Source: Ridgeia piscesae
Lineage: Eukaryota; Annelida; Polychaeta; Sabellida; Siboglinidae
Length of the DNA: 64,000 bases
Direction: 5' to 3'
Assembly: GCA_025642075.2 (NCBI GenBank)
Contig: JAODUO010000180.1
Coordinates: 671,001 to 735,000 of the forward strand
Shown here: piece after piece, positions 18,423 through 29,995 of the stretch
How positions within the stretch are numbered: the first letter of the stretch is position 1
Layout of the letters: the number at the start of each line of letters is the position of its first letter
Position numbers and translations under genes: made by a program
Notes under the pieces: generated by a model
Told to the model about the DNA's origin: nothing
Databases searched by the model: none
The model's input: the letters and a program-made list of their open reading frames with translations, nothing else

Positions 18423-20667
18423 TATTCCCTGCCTCTCTCTTGTGTATTCCCTGCCTCTCTGTTGTGTATTCCTGCTCTCTCTCTCTCTCTCTTTGTGTAT
18501 TCCTGCTCTCTCTTGTGTATTCCCTGCCTCTCTCTTGTGTATTCCCTGCCTCTCTCTTGTGTATTCCCTGCCTCTCTCCTTGTGTATTCCCTGCCCCTCT
18601 CTTGTGTATTCCCTGCTTCTCCCTTGTGTATTCCCTGCCTCTCTCTTGTGATTCCCTGTCTCTCTCTCTTGTATTCCTGCTCTCTCTCTTGTGTCTCTCT
18701 TCTCTCTCTTGTGTATTCCCTGCCTCTCTCTTGTGTATTCCCTGCCTCTCTGTTGTGTATTCCCTGCCTCTCTCTCTTGTTCCTCTCTCTTGTGTATTCC
18801 CTGCTCTCTCTTGTGTAATCCTGCTCTCTCTTGTGTATTCCCTGCTCTTCTTGTGTATTCCCTGCTCTCTCTTGTGTATCTCCCTGCTCTCTTGTGTATT
18901 CCCTGCCTCTCTCTTGTGTATTCCCTGCCTCTCTCTTGTGTATTCCCTGCCTCTCTCTCTCTCTATCTCTCTCTCTCTTTTATTCTTCTCTCTCTGTTAT
19001 TCTTCTCTCTCTGATTCTTCTCTCTCTGTTACTTCTCTCTCTCTCTTGTGTATTCCCTGCCTCTCTCTTGTGTATTCCCTGCCTCTCTGTTGTGTATTCC
19101 CTGTCTCTCTCTTCCTCTCTTGTGTATTCCCTGCCTCTCTCTTGTGTATTCCCTGCCTCTCCCTTGTGTATTCCCTGCTCTCTCTTGTGTATTCCCTGCC
19201 TCTCTCTTGTGTATTCCCTGCTCTCTCTTGTGTATTCCTGCTCTCTCTCTTGTGTATTCTCTCTCTCTCTCTTGTGTATTCCTGCCTCTCTTGTGTATTC
19301 CTGCCTCTCCTTGTGTATTCCCTGCCTCTCTCTTGTGTATTCCCTGCCTCTCTCCTTGTGTATTCCCTGTCTCTCCCTCTTGTGTATTCCTGCTCTCCTC
19401 TTGTGTATTCCTCTCTCCTTGTGTATTCCCTGCTCTCTCTTGTGTATTCCTGCTCTCTCTCTCTTGTGTATTCCCTGCCTCTCTCTTGTGTATTCCTGTC
19501 TCTCTCTTGTGTATTCCCTGCCTCTCTCTTGTGTATTCCCTGCCTCTCTTGTGTATTCCCTCCTCTCCTCTCTCTCTTGTGTATTCCCTGTCTCTCTCTT
19601 GTGTATTCCCTGCCTCTCTCTTGTGTATTCCTGCCTCTCTCTTGTGTATTTCCTGCTCTCTCTCTTGTGTATCTCCTGTCTCTCTCTTGTGTATTCCCTG
19701 CTCTCTCTTGTGTATTCCCTGCCTCTCTCTTGTGTATTCCCTGCCTCTCTCTTTGTGTATTCCCTGCCTCTCTCTTGTGTATTCCCTGCCTCTCCCTTGT
19801 GTATTCCCTGCCTCTCTCTTGTGTATTCCCTGCCTCTCCTCTTGTGTATTCCCTGCCTCTCTCTTGTGTATTCCCTGCCTCTCTCTTGTGTATTCCCTGT
19901 CTCTCTCTTGTGTATTCCCTGCCTCTCTCTTTCTCTCTCTCTCTCTCTTGTGTTCCGTCTCTCTCTTGCATTCCTGCTCTCTTTGTGCATTCCCTGCCTC
20001 TCTCTTTACTCTGCTCTCTTGTGTATTCCCTGCCTCTCTCTTGTGATTCCCTGCCTCTCTTTGTGTATCCTGTCTTCTCTGCTTCTCTCCTCTCTCTCTT
20101 GTGTAATCCTGTCTCTCTCTTGTGTATTCCCTGCCTCTCTCTTGTGTAATCCTGCTCTCTCTTGTGTATTCCCTGCTCTCTCTCTTGTGATTCCCTGTCT
20201 CTCTCTTGTGTATATCCTGCTCTCTCTTGTGTATTCCCTGCCCTCTGTTGTGATTCCTGCCTCTCTCTTGTGATTCCTGCTCTCTCTCTTTCTCTCCTCC
20301 TCTCTCTTGTGCTTCCTCCTCTCTCTTTGTATTCCCTGCCTCTCTCTTGTGTATTCCCTGCCTCTCTCTTGTGTATTCCCTGCCTCTCTGTTGTGTATTC
20401 CCTGCCTCTCTCTCTCTCTCTCTCTCTCTCTTGTGTATTCCCTGCCTCTCTCTTGTGTATTCCCTGCCTCTCTCTTGTGTATTCCCTGCCTCTCTCTTGT
20501 GTATTCCCTGCCTCTCTCTTGTGTATTCCTGCCTCTCTCTTTTCCTCCTCTCTTGTGTTCCTGCCTCTCTCTTGTGTATTCCCTGCCTCTCTCTTGTGTA
20601 TTCCCTGCCTCCTCTGTTGTGTATTCCCTGCCTCTCTCTTGTGTATTCCCTGCCTCTCTCTTTTGTA

Positions 20668-20698
<31 letters not shown>

Positions 20699-23600
20699 TA
20701 TTCCCTGCCTCTCTCTTGTGTATTCCCTGCCTCTCTCTTGTGTATTCCCTGCCTCTCTCTCTTGTGTATTCCCTGCCTCTCTCTTGTGTATTCCCTGTCT
20801 CTCTCTTGTGTATTCCCTGCCTCTCTCTTGTGTATTCCCTGCTCTCCTCTTGTGTATTCCCTGCCTCTCTCTTGTGTATTCCCTGCCTCTCTCTTGTGTA
20901 TTCCCTGCCTCTCTCTTGTGTATTCCCTGCCTCTCTCTTGTGTATCTCTCCTGCCTCTTGTGTATTCCCTGTCTCTCTCTTGTGTATTCCCTGCCTCTCT
21001 CTTGTGTATTCCCTGCCTCTCTCTTGTGTATTCCCTGCCTCTCTATTCTGTCTCTTGTGTATTTCCTGCCTCTCCCTTGTGTATTCCCTGTCTCTCTCTT
21101 GTGATTCCTGCTCTCTTGTGTATTCCCTGCCTTTCTCTTGTATTCCCTGTCTCTCTCTTGTGTATTCCCTGCCTCTCTCTTGTGTATTCCCTGCTCTCTC
21201 TCTTGTGTATTCCCTGCTCTCTATCTTGTGTATTCCCTGCCTCTCTTGTGTATTCCCTGCCTCTCTTGTGTATTCCCTGCCTCTCTCTTGTGTATTCCTG
21301 CTCTCTTGTGTATTCCTGCCTCTCCTTGTTATTCCTGTCTCTCTCTTGTGTATTCCCTGCCTCTCTTGTGTATTCCCTGCCTCTCTTGTGCATTCCCTGC
21401 CTCTCTCTGGTGTATTCCCTGCCTCTCTCTTGTGTATTCCCTGCCTGTATCTTGTGTAATCCCTGCCTCTTTCTTGTGTATTCCTGTCTCTCTCTTGTGT
21501 ATTCCCTGCCACTCCCTTGTTTATTCCCTGCCTCTCCCTTGTATATTCCCTGCCTCTCCTTTGTTTATTCCGCTACTCTTGTGTATTCCCTCTCTTGTGT
21601 ATTCCCTGCCTCTCCCTTGTGTATTCCCTGCCTCTGTTTTCCTCTTTTTGTGTATTCCCTGCTCTCTCTTCCATGTCTTCTCTTGTGTATTCACGCTCTC
21701 TCTTGTGATTCCATGGCTCTTTATGATCAGCCTCCCTGTGATATTCAATGTTCTGCATTGTGTATCCATGTCTTTTGTGTAGTCCTGCTTCTTGTGTATT
21801 CTGCCTACTATGTCAGTTCCCTGCTCTTGTGATCCTGACCTAAATCTTGTTATTCCCTGCTCTCTGTTATTCGTAAACTGTGTATTTGCCCTCTTGTATT
21901 CCCTGTCTCATTGATATTCCTGTCTCTCTTGTGTATTCGCTCTCTTCTTGTCCTCCTCTGTATTCCCTGTCTTCTTGTATCCCTGCCTCTCCCTGTGATC
22001 TGCCATTCTGGTATGTTCTTTTATTCAAACTCTTTGGTAGTATTCCTGCCTACATCTTGTGTACCCTCTGTGTATTCCCTTCCTTGATTCTGCTTATGTG
22101 ATTCCTGTTTTTACTGCTTTTTTATTCCCGCTCCATTGTGATTTTCTTTTGTGTATTCCGCTTATTGTATTTCTTTGTGATTCCTTTCCTTTGTATTCTG
22201 TTCCATTGTGTATTCCTGCCAACGTACTATGTGTATACTCACATTTCTGTGAAACACGGCGGTACGGAGGAATTCCCTGATCTACCTGAAGGATCTGTAC
22301 TTCTTGGGTGACCCTTTACTCATTTCTGTCTGCTAAGTTGTAAATTTGTCTAAATATTGGTATTCCTGGCTTCATTTGAGTAAACAAATGTTGAGTTTAT
22401 CTGTCTGTTTGTATTTGCTCCAGCATTTTGTTTCCCTACATGGTTCCCTGGTTGCCCTGCTTCACCGTGTATCCATGTCACATTGTCTGTCCTTGTATTT
22501 CCTGGCAACTTCAATGTTTGCACTGTTCATTTTATAAACTGCCAACACATTTGCTCGAGCTTTAGAAGTTGAACATGCTACTCTTGGATTCAAAAACCGG
22601 TCAACTTCTATTCAGCCCTCTCTGGCTGACCCAACTTGAGGTATGTCCCGTGATTTTCTTTTTATCTTGACTAATGCTAGTGGATTCCCTGCCTTCGCAT
22701 TTCCCCGGGGGGCACATTAGTGTTTTCCAGGGTATGTGCACAAAGTTATATTTGCCCTTCGTGGTATTATGGCTTCTTTGACTTCTGTCCACGTAATTAT
22801 GTCTACATGATGTTTTTCAGCCTTGTTCGTGGTACGAAACTTCTGTGATTTCGCGTCTCTTGTGAATCCTGCCTTCTTCTAATTATTCTGAACTCTCTTG
22901 TGTATTCCCTGCTTTCTTGTGTATTTTCTCTCTTTTGGTATTCCCTGTCTCTCTTATGTATCCCTGCCTTCTTGTGATTCCTGCCTCTTTGTGTATTCCC
23001 TGTTTCTCTTGTTATTCTGCTCTCTTGTTATTCTGCCTCTCTGGGGTGTATCCTGTCTCTCCCTTGTGTATTCCCTGTCTCTCTCTCTCTCTCTCTCTCT
23101 CTTGTGTATTCCCTGTCTCTCTCTTGTGTATTCCCTGCCTCTCTCTTGTGTATTCCCTGCCTCTCTCTTGTGTATTCCCTGTCTCTCTCTTGTGTATTTC
23201 CTGCCTCTCCCTTGTGTATTCCCTGCCTCTCTCTTCTCTCTCTCTCTCTCTCTCTCTCTTGTGTATTCCCTGCCTCTCTCTTGTGTATTCCCTGCCTCTC
23301 TCTTGTGTATTCCCTGCCTCTCTCTTGTGTATTCCCTGTCTCTCTCTTGTGTATTCCCTGTCTCTCTCTTGTGTATTCCCTGCCTCTCTCTTGTGTATTC
23401 CCTGTCTCTCCCTTGTGTATTCCCTGTCTCTCTCTCTCTCTCTCTTGTGTATTCCCTGTCTCTCTCTTGTGTATTCCCTGCCTCTCTCTTGTGTATTCCC
23501 TGCCTCTCTCTTGTGTATTCCCTGTCTCTCTCTTGTGTATTCCCTGCTCTCTCTTGTGTATTCCCTGCCTCTCTCTTGTGTATTCCTGTCTCTCTCTTGT

Positions 23601-26600
23601 GTATTCCCCTGTCTCTCTCTCTCTCTTGTGTATTCCCTGTCTCTCTCTTGTGTATTCCCTGCCTCTCTCTTGTGTATTCCCTGCCTCTCTCTTGTGTATT
23701 CCCTGTCTCTCTCTTGTGTATTCCCTGCCTCTCCCTTGTGTATTCCCTGCCTCTCTCTTGTGTATTCCCTGTCTCTCTCCCTTGTGTATTCCCTGTCTCT
23801 CTCTTGTGTATTCCCTGTCTCTCTCTTGTCTATTCCCTGTCTCTCTCTCTCTTTCTTGTGTATTCCCTGTCTCTCCCTTGTCTATTCCCTGTCTCTCTTG
23901 TGTATTCCCTGCCTCTCCCTTGTGTATTCCCTGTCTCTCTCTTGTGTATTCCCTACCTCCCCCTTGTGTATTCCCTGTCTCTCCCTTGTGTATTCCTACC
24001 TCCACCTTGTGTATTCCCTAACTCCCACTTGTGTATTCCCAGCCACTCCCTGGTGTATTCCCTGTTTCTCCCTTGTGTATTCCCTGCCACTCCCTTGTGT
24101 ATTCCTTGCCTCTCCCTTGTATTCCCTGCCTCTCTCTTGTATATTCCCTGCCTCTCACTTGTATATTACCTGCCTCTCACTTGTGTATTCCCTGCCTTTC
24201 ACTTGTATATTACCTGCCTCTCACTTGTGTATTCTCTGTCACTCCTTTGTTTATTCTGTAACTGTGTTTCCTTTGTATATTTCCTGCCACTCCTTTGTAT
24301 ATTCCCTGCCTCTCCCTTGTATATTCCCTGCCTCTCCCTTGTATATTCCCTGTCACTGCCTTGTATATTCCCTGCCTCTCCCTTGTATATTCCCTGCCTC
24401 TCCCTTGTATATTCCCTGCCTCTCCTTTGTTTATTCCGTAACTGTGTTTCCTTTGTATATTCCCTGCCACTCCCTTGTTTATTCCCTGCCTCTCCCTTGT
24501 ATATTCCCTGTCTCTCCCATGTCTATTCCACACCTCATCTCTACCAGGCTTTATGCAGGATAACAATTTTGCAGGCATAACTTTTTTGGTAGATGTTCAT
24601 GTTAGTTCACACACAAGCAAGTTGAGCTGTGTGACTATGACCTAAAATCTTATGGGTACAAACACAAACGTGACACCCATTTTCAAAGCATAATTGACAA
24701 TATCTGATTTTTGTAAGACTTTTTTGCTCCTTGTTTTTTACCTGTCCAGTGATATTTCTAGTTTTTTTATTCAAACTTATTAGGTAGATTTAATTTTGTT
24801 GAATTCTTTCAGCAGTTTTATTTATGTGGCAGGTTCAACAGCAAGGACTGATGGGTATGACATCACATTTCTAGTGAAAGAACACAGGCGGGTAACAGGA
24901 GGAATTAGCACCTTGATTGGAACCAATGAAGGCAGTATGGTAAGCATGTGCATGTGGGTGACAACCTTTGACATCATTTCTGTCTGCTAAAGTTAGTAAT
25001 GTTGTGTGAAAAATATTGGAAAGACAGTGGCTTCATTTGAGTAAAACAAATGTTAAGTTTATCTGTACTGTATTGTAAAAAATTTAGGCAGCATGTGTTT
25101 CCCTACATGGTTCCCTGGTTGCCCTGCTTCACCAGTATCCATGTGACACATTGTCATGTCCTTGTATACAGGCAACTTCAATGTTTGCAGCTGTTCAATT
25201 TAAAACTGCCAAACACATTTGGTCGAGCTGAGAAGTTGAACATGGAGTACATGTATGGAACAAAGAAAGCAACAGGATACAACTTACTATTCAGCAAACC
25301 TCTACAGGGTGACCCAAACTTGAGGTATGTTCCGTGATTTTATAAAATTATTTATTATTGAGTAATGCAGTGGATTCCAAACTGGGTTACGCATTTCCCC
25401 CGGGTGAGGGGGCACATTAGGAGTTTTCCAGGGGTATGTGACACAAAGCTTATATTTGCCCTTCAGGGATTATGGACATTGTTTGACTTCTGTCCATGTA
25501 ATTATGTGACATGATTTATCAGCATTGTTCAGAATGGTGACGAAACTTCGAGCCTGACTCTATCGCGGATGATCTTTGAATCTGCCTGTCAAAAAAATGT
25601 CCTAAATTATTTCGAAACACTTAGTTCATCCCTCTATTCTTCAGATATTTTTTATTATAAATATGGAATACAATCATGTCTAACTGTTATTGTAGAGCTG
25701 AGTGTAGAGTATTGTTTTTTGTTCATTATACATTTATGTTAAACGAATGGGGGGTACCCTTATCATCATCTCAGGAGGTATACACTGTGTGGGGAGAAAC
25801 AATTTGGGAACCGCTGGTTTTTTAGTATGAAGACAGAGGCAGCCATCACGCCAATTATTGAATGCTAATAACTGTGCATGACATTTTTGGCCATGTATTT
25901 CACAGGTTGCAGGCAGGTGTGTTCCAACACAGTGGCGAGTTTCCATGGAGTGGATACAAGGAACTAGATCGAGGCTTGTCGTTTGACCTCTCAGTAAGTA
26001 CTCAGCTATGTCCATTTTTTATGTGCTATTTATGTGCACTTGGACATGTGTTTTATCCACGTCTGAATGAAATTCATGAAGAACTTATATTGACTCTTTA
26101 ATGTTTATTGTCTGCTGGTTGTTATGTAGTCTGTATTACCATATGTCAGTCATAGGGTTACATGGAAGTGGAAGATGTAATTAATGAAAGGGAAATGTAT
26201 ACAATATGTTCGCTATGACCACATTGTTGTTTTTCTTAGTTTTGTCAGTGTGGCTGCTTAAGATGCCACTGTTTTAATTTCAGTACCCCACCCTGTTGGG
26301 GCGCCACAACATCCGATGGGAGGGGGTGTGGCGTGACATCACGTGTTTGACTGACAACCCGTCCTTTGCTGTGCGTGAACACGCAGGCCACAGCGTCAAG
26401 TCTGCACTCCGGGTAGGTTCTCTTAGAGTGTAGTGAATGGGTGACCAACATCTACAGTTACACAACGAGAGAAACATGTGGTCATCACCTCGTCAGACAG
26501 TGAATGTGTACTAAGAAACTAGTATTGTTTAACAACTTAAGAATTTTAGACCATTGATGTTGATGCGCAATATTACTGTGTTCAGTTTGGTTCCCATTGC

Positions 26601-29600
26601 TGATAGAAATTACTCACAGTTTGAATATGTATAGTTGAAATTTTGAATAAAATGTATTTCACAACTCCACTTCATAATTGACCACAAGCCTGAAATGGTA
26701 AGTATTACACTTTTTGAATTGTGTATTTGTATTTAGCTCTGATTTATATTATCAAAACCATTAGCCTTGGTTGCGTTCTAATTTATCTGAAATTTTTAAC
26801 AATTTTGTTTTGGGTATGCTCTGTTGTTGCAAACTTGCTATAAAGATTGTCTATGATGTGTTCTGCCTATCTATGTTACCAGCACACATGGATTCGGGAC
26901 AAGCGAGACAGCACCGTGATGCCAACCACAGGATACTGCATAGAACTCACACAGGTACTGCTGCTAGGAATTGATAATAATGTGAGAAACCACAGAGTTA
27001 GTGTACACACAGTGTACATAATTATTCCAGCTGATAATGTTACAAAGAATAAGTTTATGGAATATATTGTTTGTGGCGCCAAAATATGATTATGCTTTAA
27101 GATATTAACTTACTTTGGAGGCATTGGAGCACATCTTTTGAAAATGCAATGTTTCAACCCATCAGCTATAGGTTTTGGTCACATACTGGTGTCACGTGTG
27201 TTGGCACAAGAGGAAAGTGAAGGAGGCCACATATATATCAAACAGACAGCCCCTACCATGACCAGAGACCAGGGACACCACCTGCTCACCATCTACAACC
27301 AAATTATCCCACCGAAACCTGAGCCAACACACGTGACACCATCGTGACATGGGTCGAAATGTTGTATGTTTCACAAAGATATGCTCCAAAGTAAGTGTCT
27401 TGTGGCCGGTTGTGTTTTGTAGGAAATAGCAGGTCTTGGTGGTGATGCAAAGTACGTCAGACATGAAACTGAATTTCAAGCAAACAAACTGTTGTGGTAT
27501 GGAACAGTAAGTAATTTTGTTTCTTCATAGATTGATTTATTTGACATCCTGAAACAATATCCACTCAGCATCCATTTGCTTTGCACCAATGTCACATCTT
27601 TGGAGGCATTCAACTGTGTTCCATTTACTGTACCCATGCATTGCTCACATGTTAAGATAAATCACATAGCAATATGTACATCCACCACATTCTGTATGTA
27701 GATTCTACAGTTGAATGACTCGAGACACCTTGGAAACAAGACATTTGTTCAAACAGCGATAAATCCCAGACACATTATATAACTGTTTGGGCATCATGTG
27801 CCAAGATTGTTAACTGTAGATTGTTTGTGTGCAGAGTTGAATTTCTGTATAGCTGAATCTGTGTATTTCCTTATGCTATATGCCAGACCTGTTTACTGTG
27901 TGACCTGTGTGGCGTAGGTGGTGCAACTCTCTCTGGCGGGGGGAATCATGAAGACCATCCAGCCTGGAGGCAACATCCGCATCAATGACAGGTTCTTTCT
28001 GGGTGGTCCTCTCACTTTGAGGGGCTATGAGATGAAGGGTGTCGGACCACGTGACGCTGGTGGGTCAATTACATCAATACATTTGTGTCACATTGTTCAT
28101 TTAGTGCAGCTGAATTTATACCACACCTGCCACTAAGTGTTGTACACAAATTTTTTATTTGGCAGCTAGTTATTGGAGAAACAGAACGTTTCTTGACTTT
28201 ACGTGTTTCATTCTAATTATTGATGCTGCCTAGAAAACTAGTATGTTTCCTTATGGGACGATAGATTAATAACAATAATAATTTGTATAGCACCAAGTAA
28301 CCAGATATAAGTCTGTTAGAATGCGCTTAAAATACAACATTGTTAAAACACATATTCACTGTAATAAATAATATCTATAAAAAAAATTCTGCTTTATAAT
28401 AAATTTTAATGTCTTGCATTTTCAATAATTAGGCACGTCTTTGTTGTCTCTATTTATGTTTAGCCCCTTTGGAAACCAAAAGTGTCTTGCCAGGAATATA
28501 GGATTCTTGATTATATGATATTATTGTTGTCTTTCTAGGTCGGTCCCTGGGCGCGGACACATACTGGCTGTCAGGTCTCCACCTCTACACACCTCTACCC
28601 TTCAACCCGGGCAAGGGAGGATTTGGCGATCTCTTCCGCACCCATTTCTTTGTCAATGCTGGCAACCTCACCAACATCGATTTGAGTGCGTATGATTAGT
28701 TTCACCCAGTTTGTTTTTGACAAGGATGTAAAATCATACAACTTTTGTAAAATGGGGAATATGCATTCATTAACACAAGCACAGTTGTACTCAACTTGTT
28801 TTTTATATAAACATCAAAAATTAGTTTACCAAAATATGTGCTTCCTATGAAGTTATGTATTGATGTACGGACATAACAATTAAATTCGAACTGAATATTT
28901 TCCTTTTTGACTTGTTGGTAAAGAAGCTACTTTTAGGGTTAGTGGATGCTGATTGGAGCATTCTGTCACTTCTTTGTTGTGAATGTCAGACTTGTACCAA
29001 TGTACACATCTGGTACTGATACTTTGTAACATGCTTCTAGTTTTGTATACCATATATATATATATATACATAGTGTATACTGCTGTTTGTACTGTTAGAC
29101 GATGGTGACAAAGTGGTGTATTTGTGGTTTGACAGACAACTCATGGCGGGACAATCTGAGACAGTTAGGTGCGACATTCCGGTGGAGCTATGGAGCTGGC
29201 ATGGTCTTCAAAATGGGAGGCATCGCTCGAATGGAGCTCAATTACGTTGTACCACAAGGCGCGCAGCGTGGGGATGGGTATGTTATGACGAAATCTAGTA
29301 TTTCTACCACTTTGTTAGACATTTTTTTATTGCTTGGTCAGATTATATTAATTCTTGGTTAAAAACGTTTAGAGCATGGCTGTTTAGGCGCTGTGTGTGT
29401 GTGTGTGTGTATGTGTGTGTGTGTGTGTGTGTATGTGCATGCGTGTGCGTGCGTGCGTGTGTGTGTGTGTTAACTGCTTTTGGGTGATTTGTATTAAATA
29501 ACATATTCTACCCTGATGAGCATTTGTCAGATTACAAAATATAATAATAAAATATTGTTAAACATTCTCTTGATTACAGATAATCTTGTTATATATTTCT

Positions 29601-29995
29601 TATTGATACACTGTTTAAATCATTGAAATGTACCTTCATTTTATGAGTTATTTATGTTGTGATGCCTTTGATGGGTGTCAGTTTAGTTGAAAATATAACT
29701 GTAGAACTACCCATTCATACATTGTCACCAACTCCCAATTCACAAAATGTTAGGGATTAACCATCCAGGTGCTCATATTATAGCCAACGGGAAAAAAATG
29801 TAGATAATACACATGAAAAATACATGTTAACACATCATGTCCATATCCGCAAATTCCTAGTTACTGTGATTTCATCTCCTGTCTATATACAGCTGTTAAA
29901 TAATGTTGGTGCGTTTCTGTTGACATTTGTAATTGTCTTCTGTTTCCAGCATCACCAAGGGGCTTCAGTTTGGCATAGGAGTCCATTTCTTATGA
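14830..29995 (+). CDS. SAMM50: SAMM50, sorting and assembly machinery component 50, 14 exons, complete
   Basis: SAM50 is the essential barrel of the mitochondrial outer-membrane SAM complex that inserts beta-barrel proteins. Coding exons: 14830-14850, 16049-16132, 16447-16548, 17197-17284, 24833-24939, 25191-25324, 25906-25993, 26284-26412, 26883-26954, 27423-27506, 27918-28059, 28539-28685, 29136-29277, 29950-29995. All junctions are GT..AG, phases agree, and the sum is 1386 nt (461 residues; the human protein is 469). The start MGTVHAK matches the known N-terminus of animal SAMM50, with an ATG in good context. A POTRA-type segment spans about residues 40-115 ([18 protein letters not shown], then [12 protein letters not shown]). 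The barrel follows, with [65 protein letters not shown] and [12 protein letters not shown]. The last strand [12 protein letters not shown] fits the sorting beta-signal. Intron 4 (17285-24832) holds the giant minisatellite. The exon 6 start was set at the TTTGCAG acceptor because the alternative upstream AG gives a stop. Confidence 0.95.
15655..15900. repeat. Dispersed repeat, copy 1 (SAMM50 intron 1)
   Basis: It begins with GCAGGATAACATTTTTGCC and continues through TTTTGGTGGACAT, TGACCTGAAATAAAC, GGTGACATCCATTTT and GACATCTATATTTTTG. These blocks occur in the same order at 24550-24740. Length is about 200-240 bp. No coding potential and no clear terminal repeats were seen. Confidence 0.6.
17300..21700 (+). 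repeat. Giant 22-bp pyrimidine-rich minisatellite, first tract (SAMM50 intron 4)
   Basis: The unit is 22 bp: TTGTGTATTCCCTGCC followed by six bases of TC repeat. There are roughly 200 copies, interspersed with plain CT runs. Early copies (17300-18000) include variants with CCC in place of CTC and CTGTC in place of CTGCC. From about 18300 onward many copies are short by one or two bases (TATTCCTGC, TTGTGATTCC). Since 22 is not a multiple of 3 and the unit has no stop in any frame, long open frames appear on both strands (up to about 890 codons). These are artefacts. The array starts about 15 bp after the donor of exon 4. Confidence 0.97.
21700..22890 (+). other. Corrupted colinear copy of SAMM50 24.54-25.60 kb, mixed with array units
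   Basis: Blocks here follow the same order as 24541-25600. Examples are TGACCTAAATCTTGTTATTCC (compare 24639), TTTTATTCAAACTCTTTGGTAG (24767), the exon 5 remnant TTTCTGTGAAACACGGCGG with GAGGAATT (24868), TTCATTTGAGTAAACAAATG (25033), TACATGGTTCCCTGGTTGCC (25105), the exon 6 remnant AACTTCAATGTTTGC with TTTGCTCGAGC (25174), GACCCAACTTGAGGTATGT (25312), and CCCCGGGGGGCACATTAG (25398). The copy has many one- to few-base losses and inserted ATTCCCTGCC / TTGTGTATT pieces. The exons in it are frameshifted and non-functional. A chimeric consensus at an assembly error explains this better than a natural duplication, but either is possible. Confidence 0.75.
22890..24540 (+). repeat. Giant 22-bp minisatellite, second tract (SAMM50 intron 4)
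   Basis: The same 22-bp unit as the first tract, about 75 copies, resumes after the corrupted copy. Units from 23100 to 24000 are mostly intact. From about 24000 to 24540 the unit changes to a TTGTATATTCCCTGCC type with CCAC and CTCA variants, marking the natural right edge of the array. Exon 5 of SAMM50 begins 290 bp further on. Confidence 0.97.
24545..24740. repeat. Dispersed repeat, copy 2 (SAMM50 intron 4, right edge)
   Basis: It reads GCAGGATAACAATTTTGC, then TTTTTTGGTAGATGTTCATG, TATGACCTAAAATC, CGTGACACCCATTTTCAAAG and TGACAATATCTGATTTTTG, the same order of blocks as 15655-15900 in the same orientation. The two copies are clearly related but diverged. Confidence 0.6.
25368..25816. mobile_element. 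hAT-like non-autonomous element (MITE) in SAMM50 intron 6
   Basis: The left end CAGTGGATTCCAAACT and the right end (reverse complement CAGCGGTTCCCAAATT) form imperfect terminal inverted repeats of about 16 bp. Inside are G-rich and C-rich stretches (CCCCCGGGTGAGGGGGC, CCAGGGGTATGTGAC) typical of a widespread animal hAT-type MITE. It has no coding capacity. I could not match 8-bp target duplications, so the ends may have diverged. Confidence 0.5.
28258..28330 (-). mobile_element. SINE 3'-tail remnant
   Basis: In reverse complement it reads TTTTAAGCGCATTC, then GGTGCTATACAAATTATTAT with an ATT-rich end. This is the form of the 3' tail of many tRNA-derived SINEs of aquatic animals. It lies in SAMM50 intron 11. 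Confidence 0.4.
29394..29470. repeat. Imperfect (GT)n microsatellite
   Basis: A GT-rich tract with TATG, GCAT and GTGC interruptions in the last intron but one of SAMM50 coding sequence. Confidence 0.85.

Noticed and set aside
22346..22640. A second set of SAMM50 exons that might be mutually exclusive exons
   Set aside because: The exon-like segments have lost bases, are out of frame and lack intact splice pairs, and they are mixed with array units.
17299..24580. Very long open frames (450-890 codons) on both strands
   Set aside because: They are read-throughs of a 22-bp repeat whose length is not a multiple of three; they lie wholly in the SAMM50 intron and have no start or domain logic.
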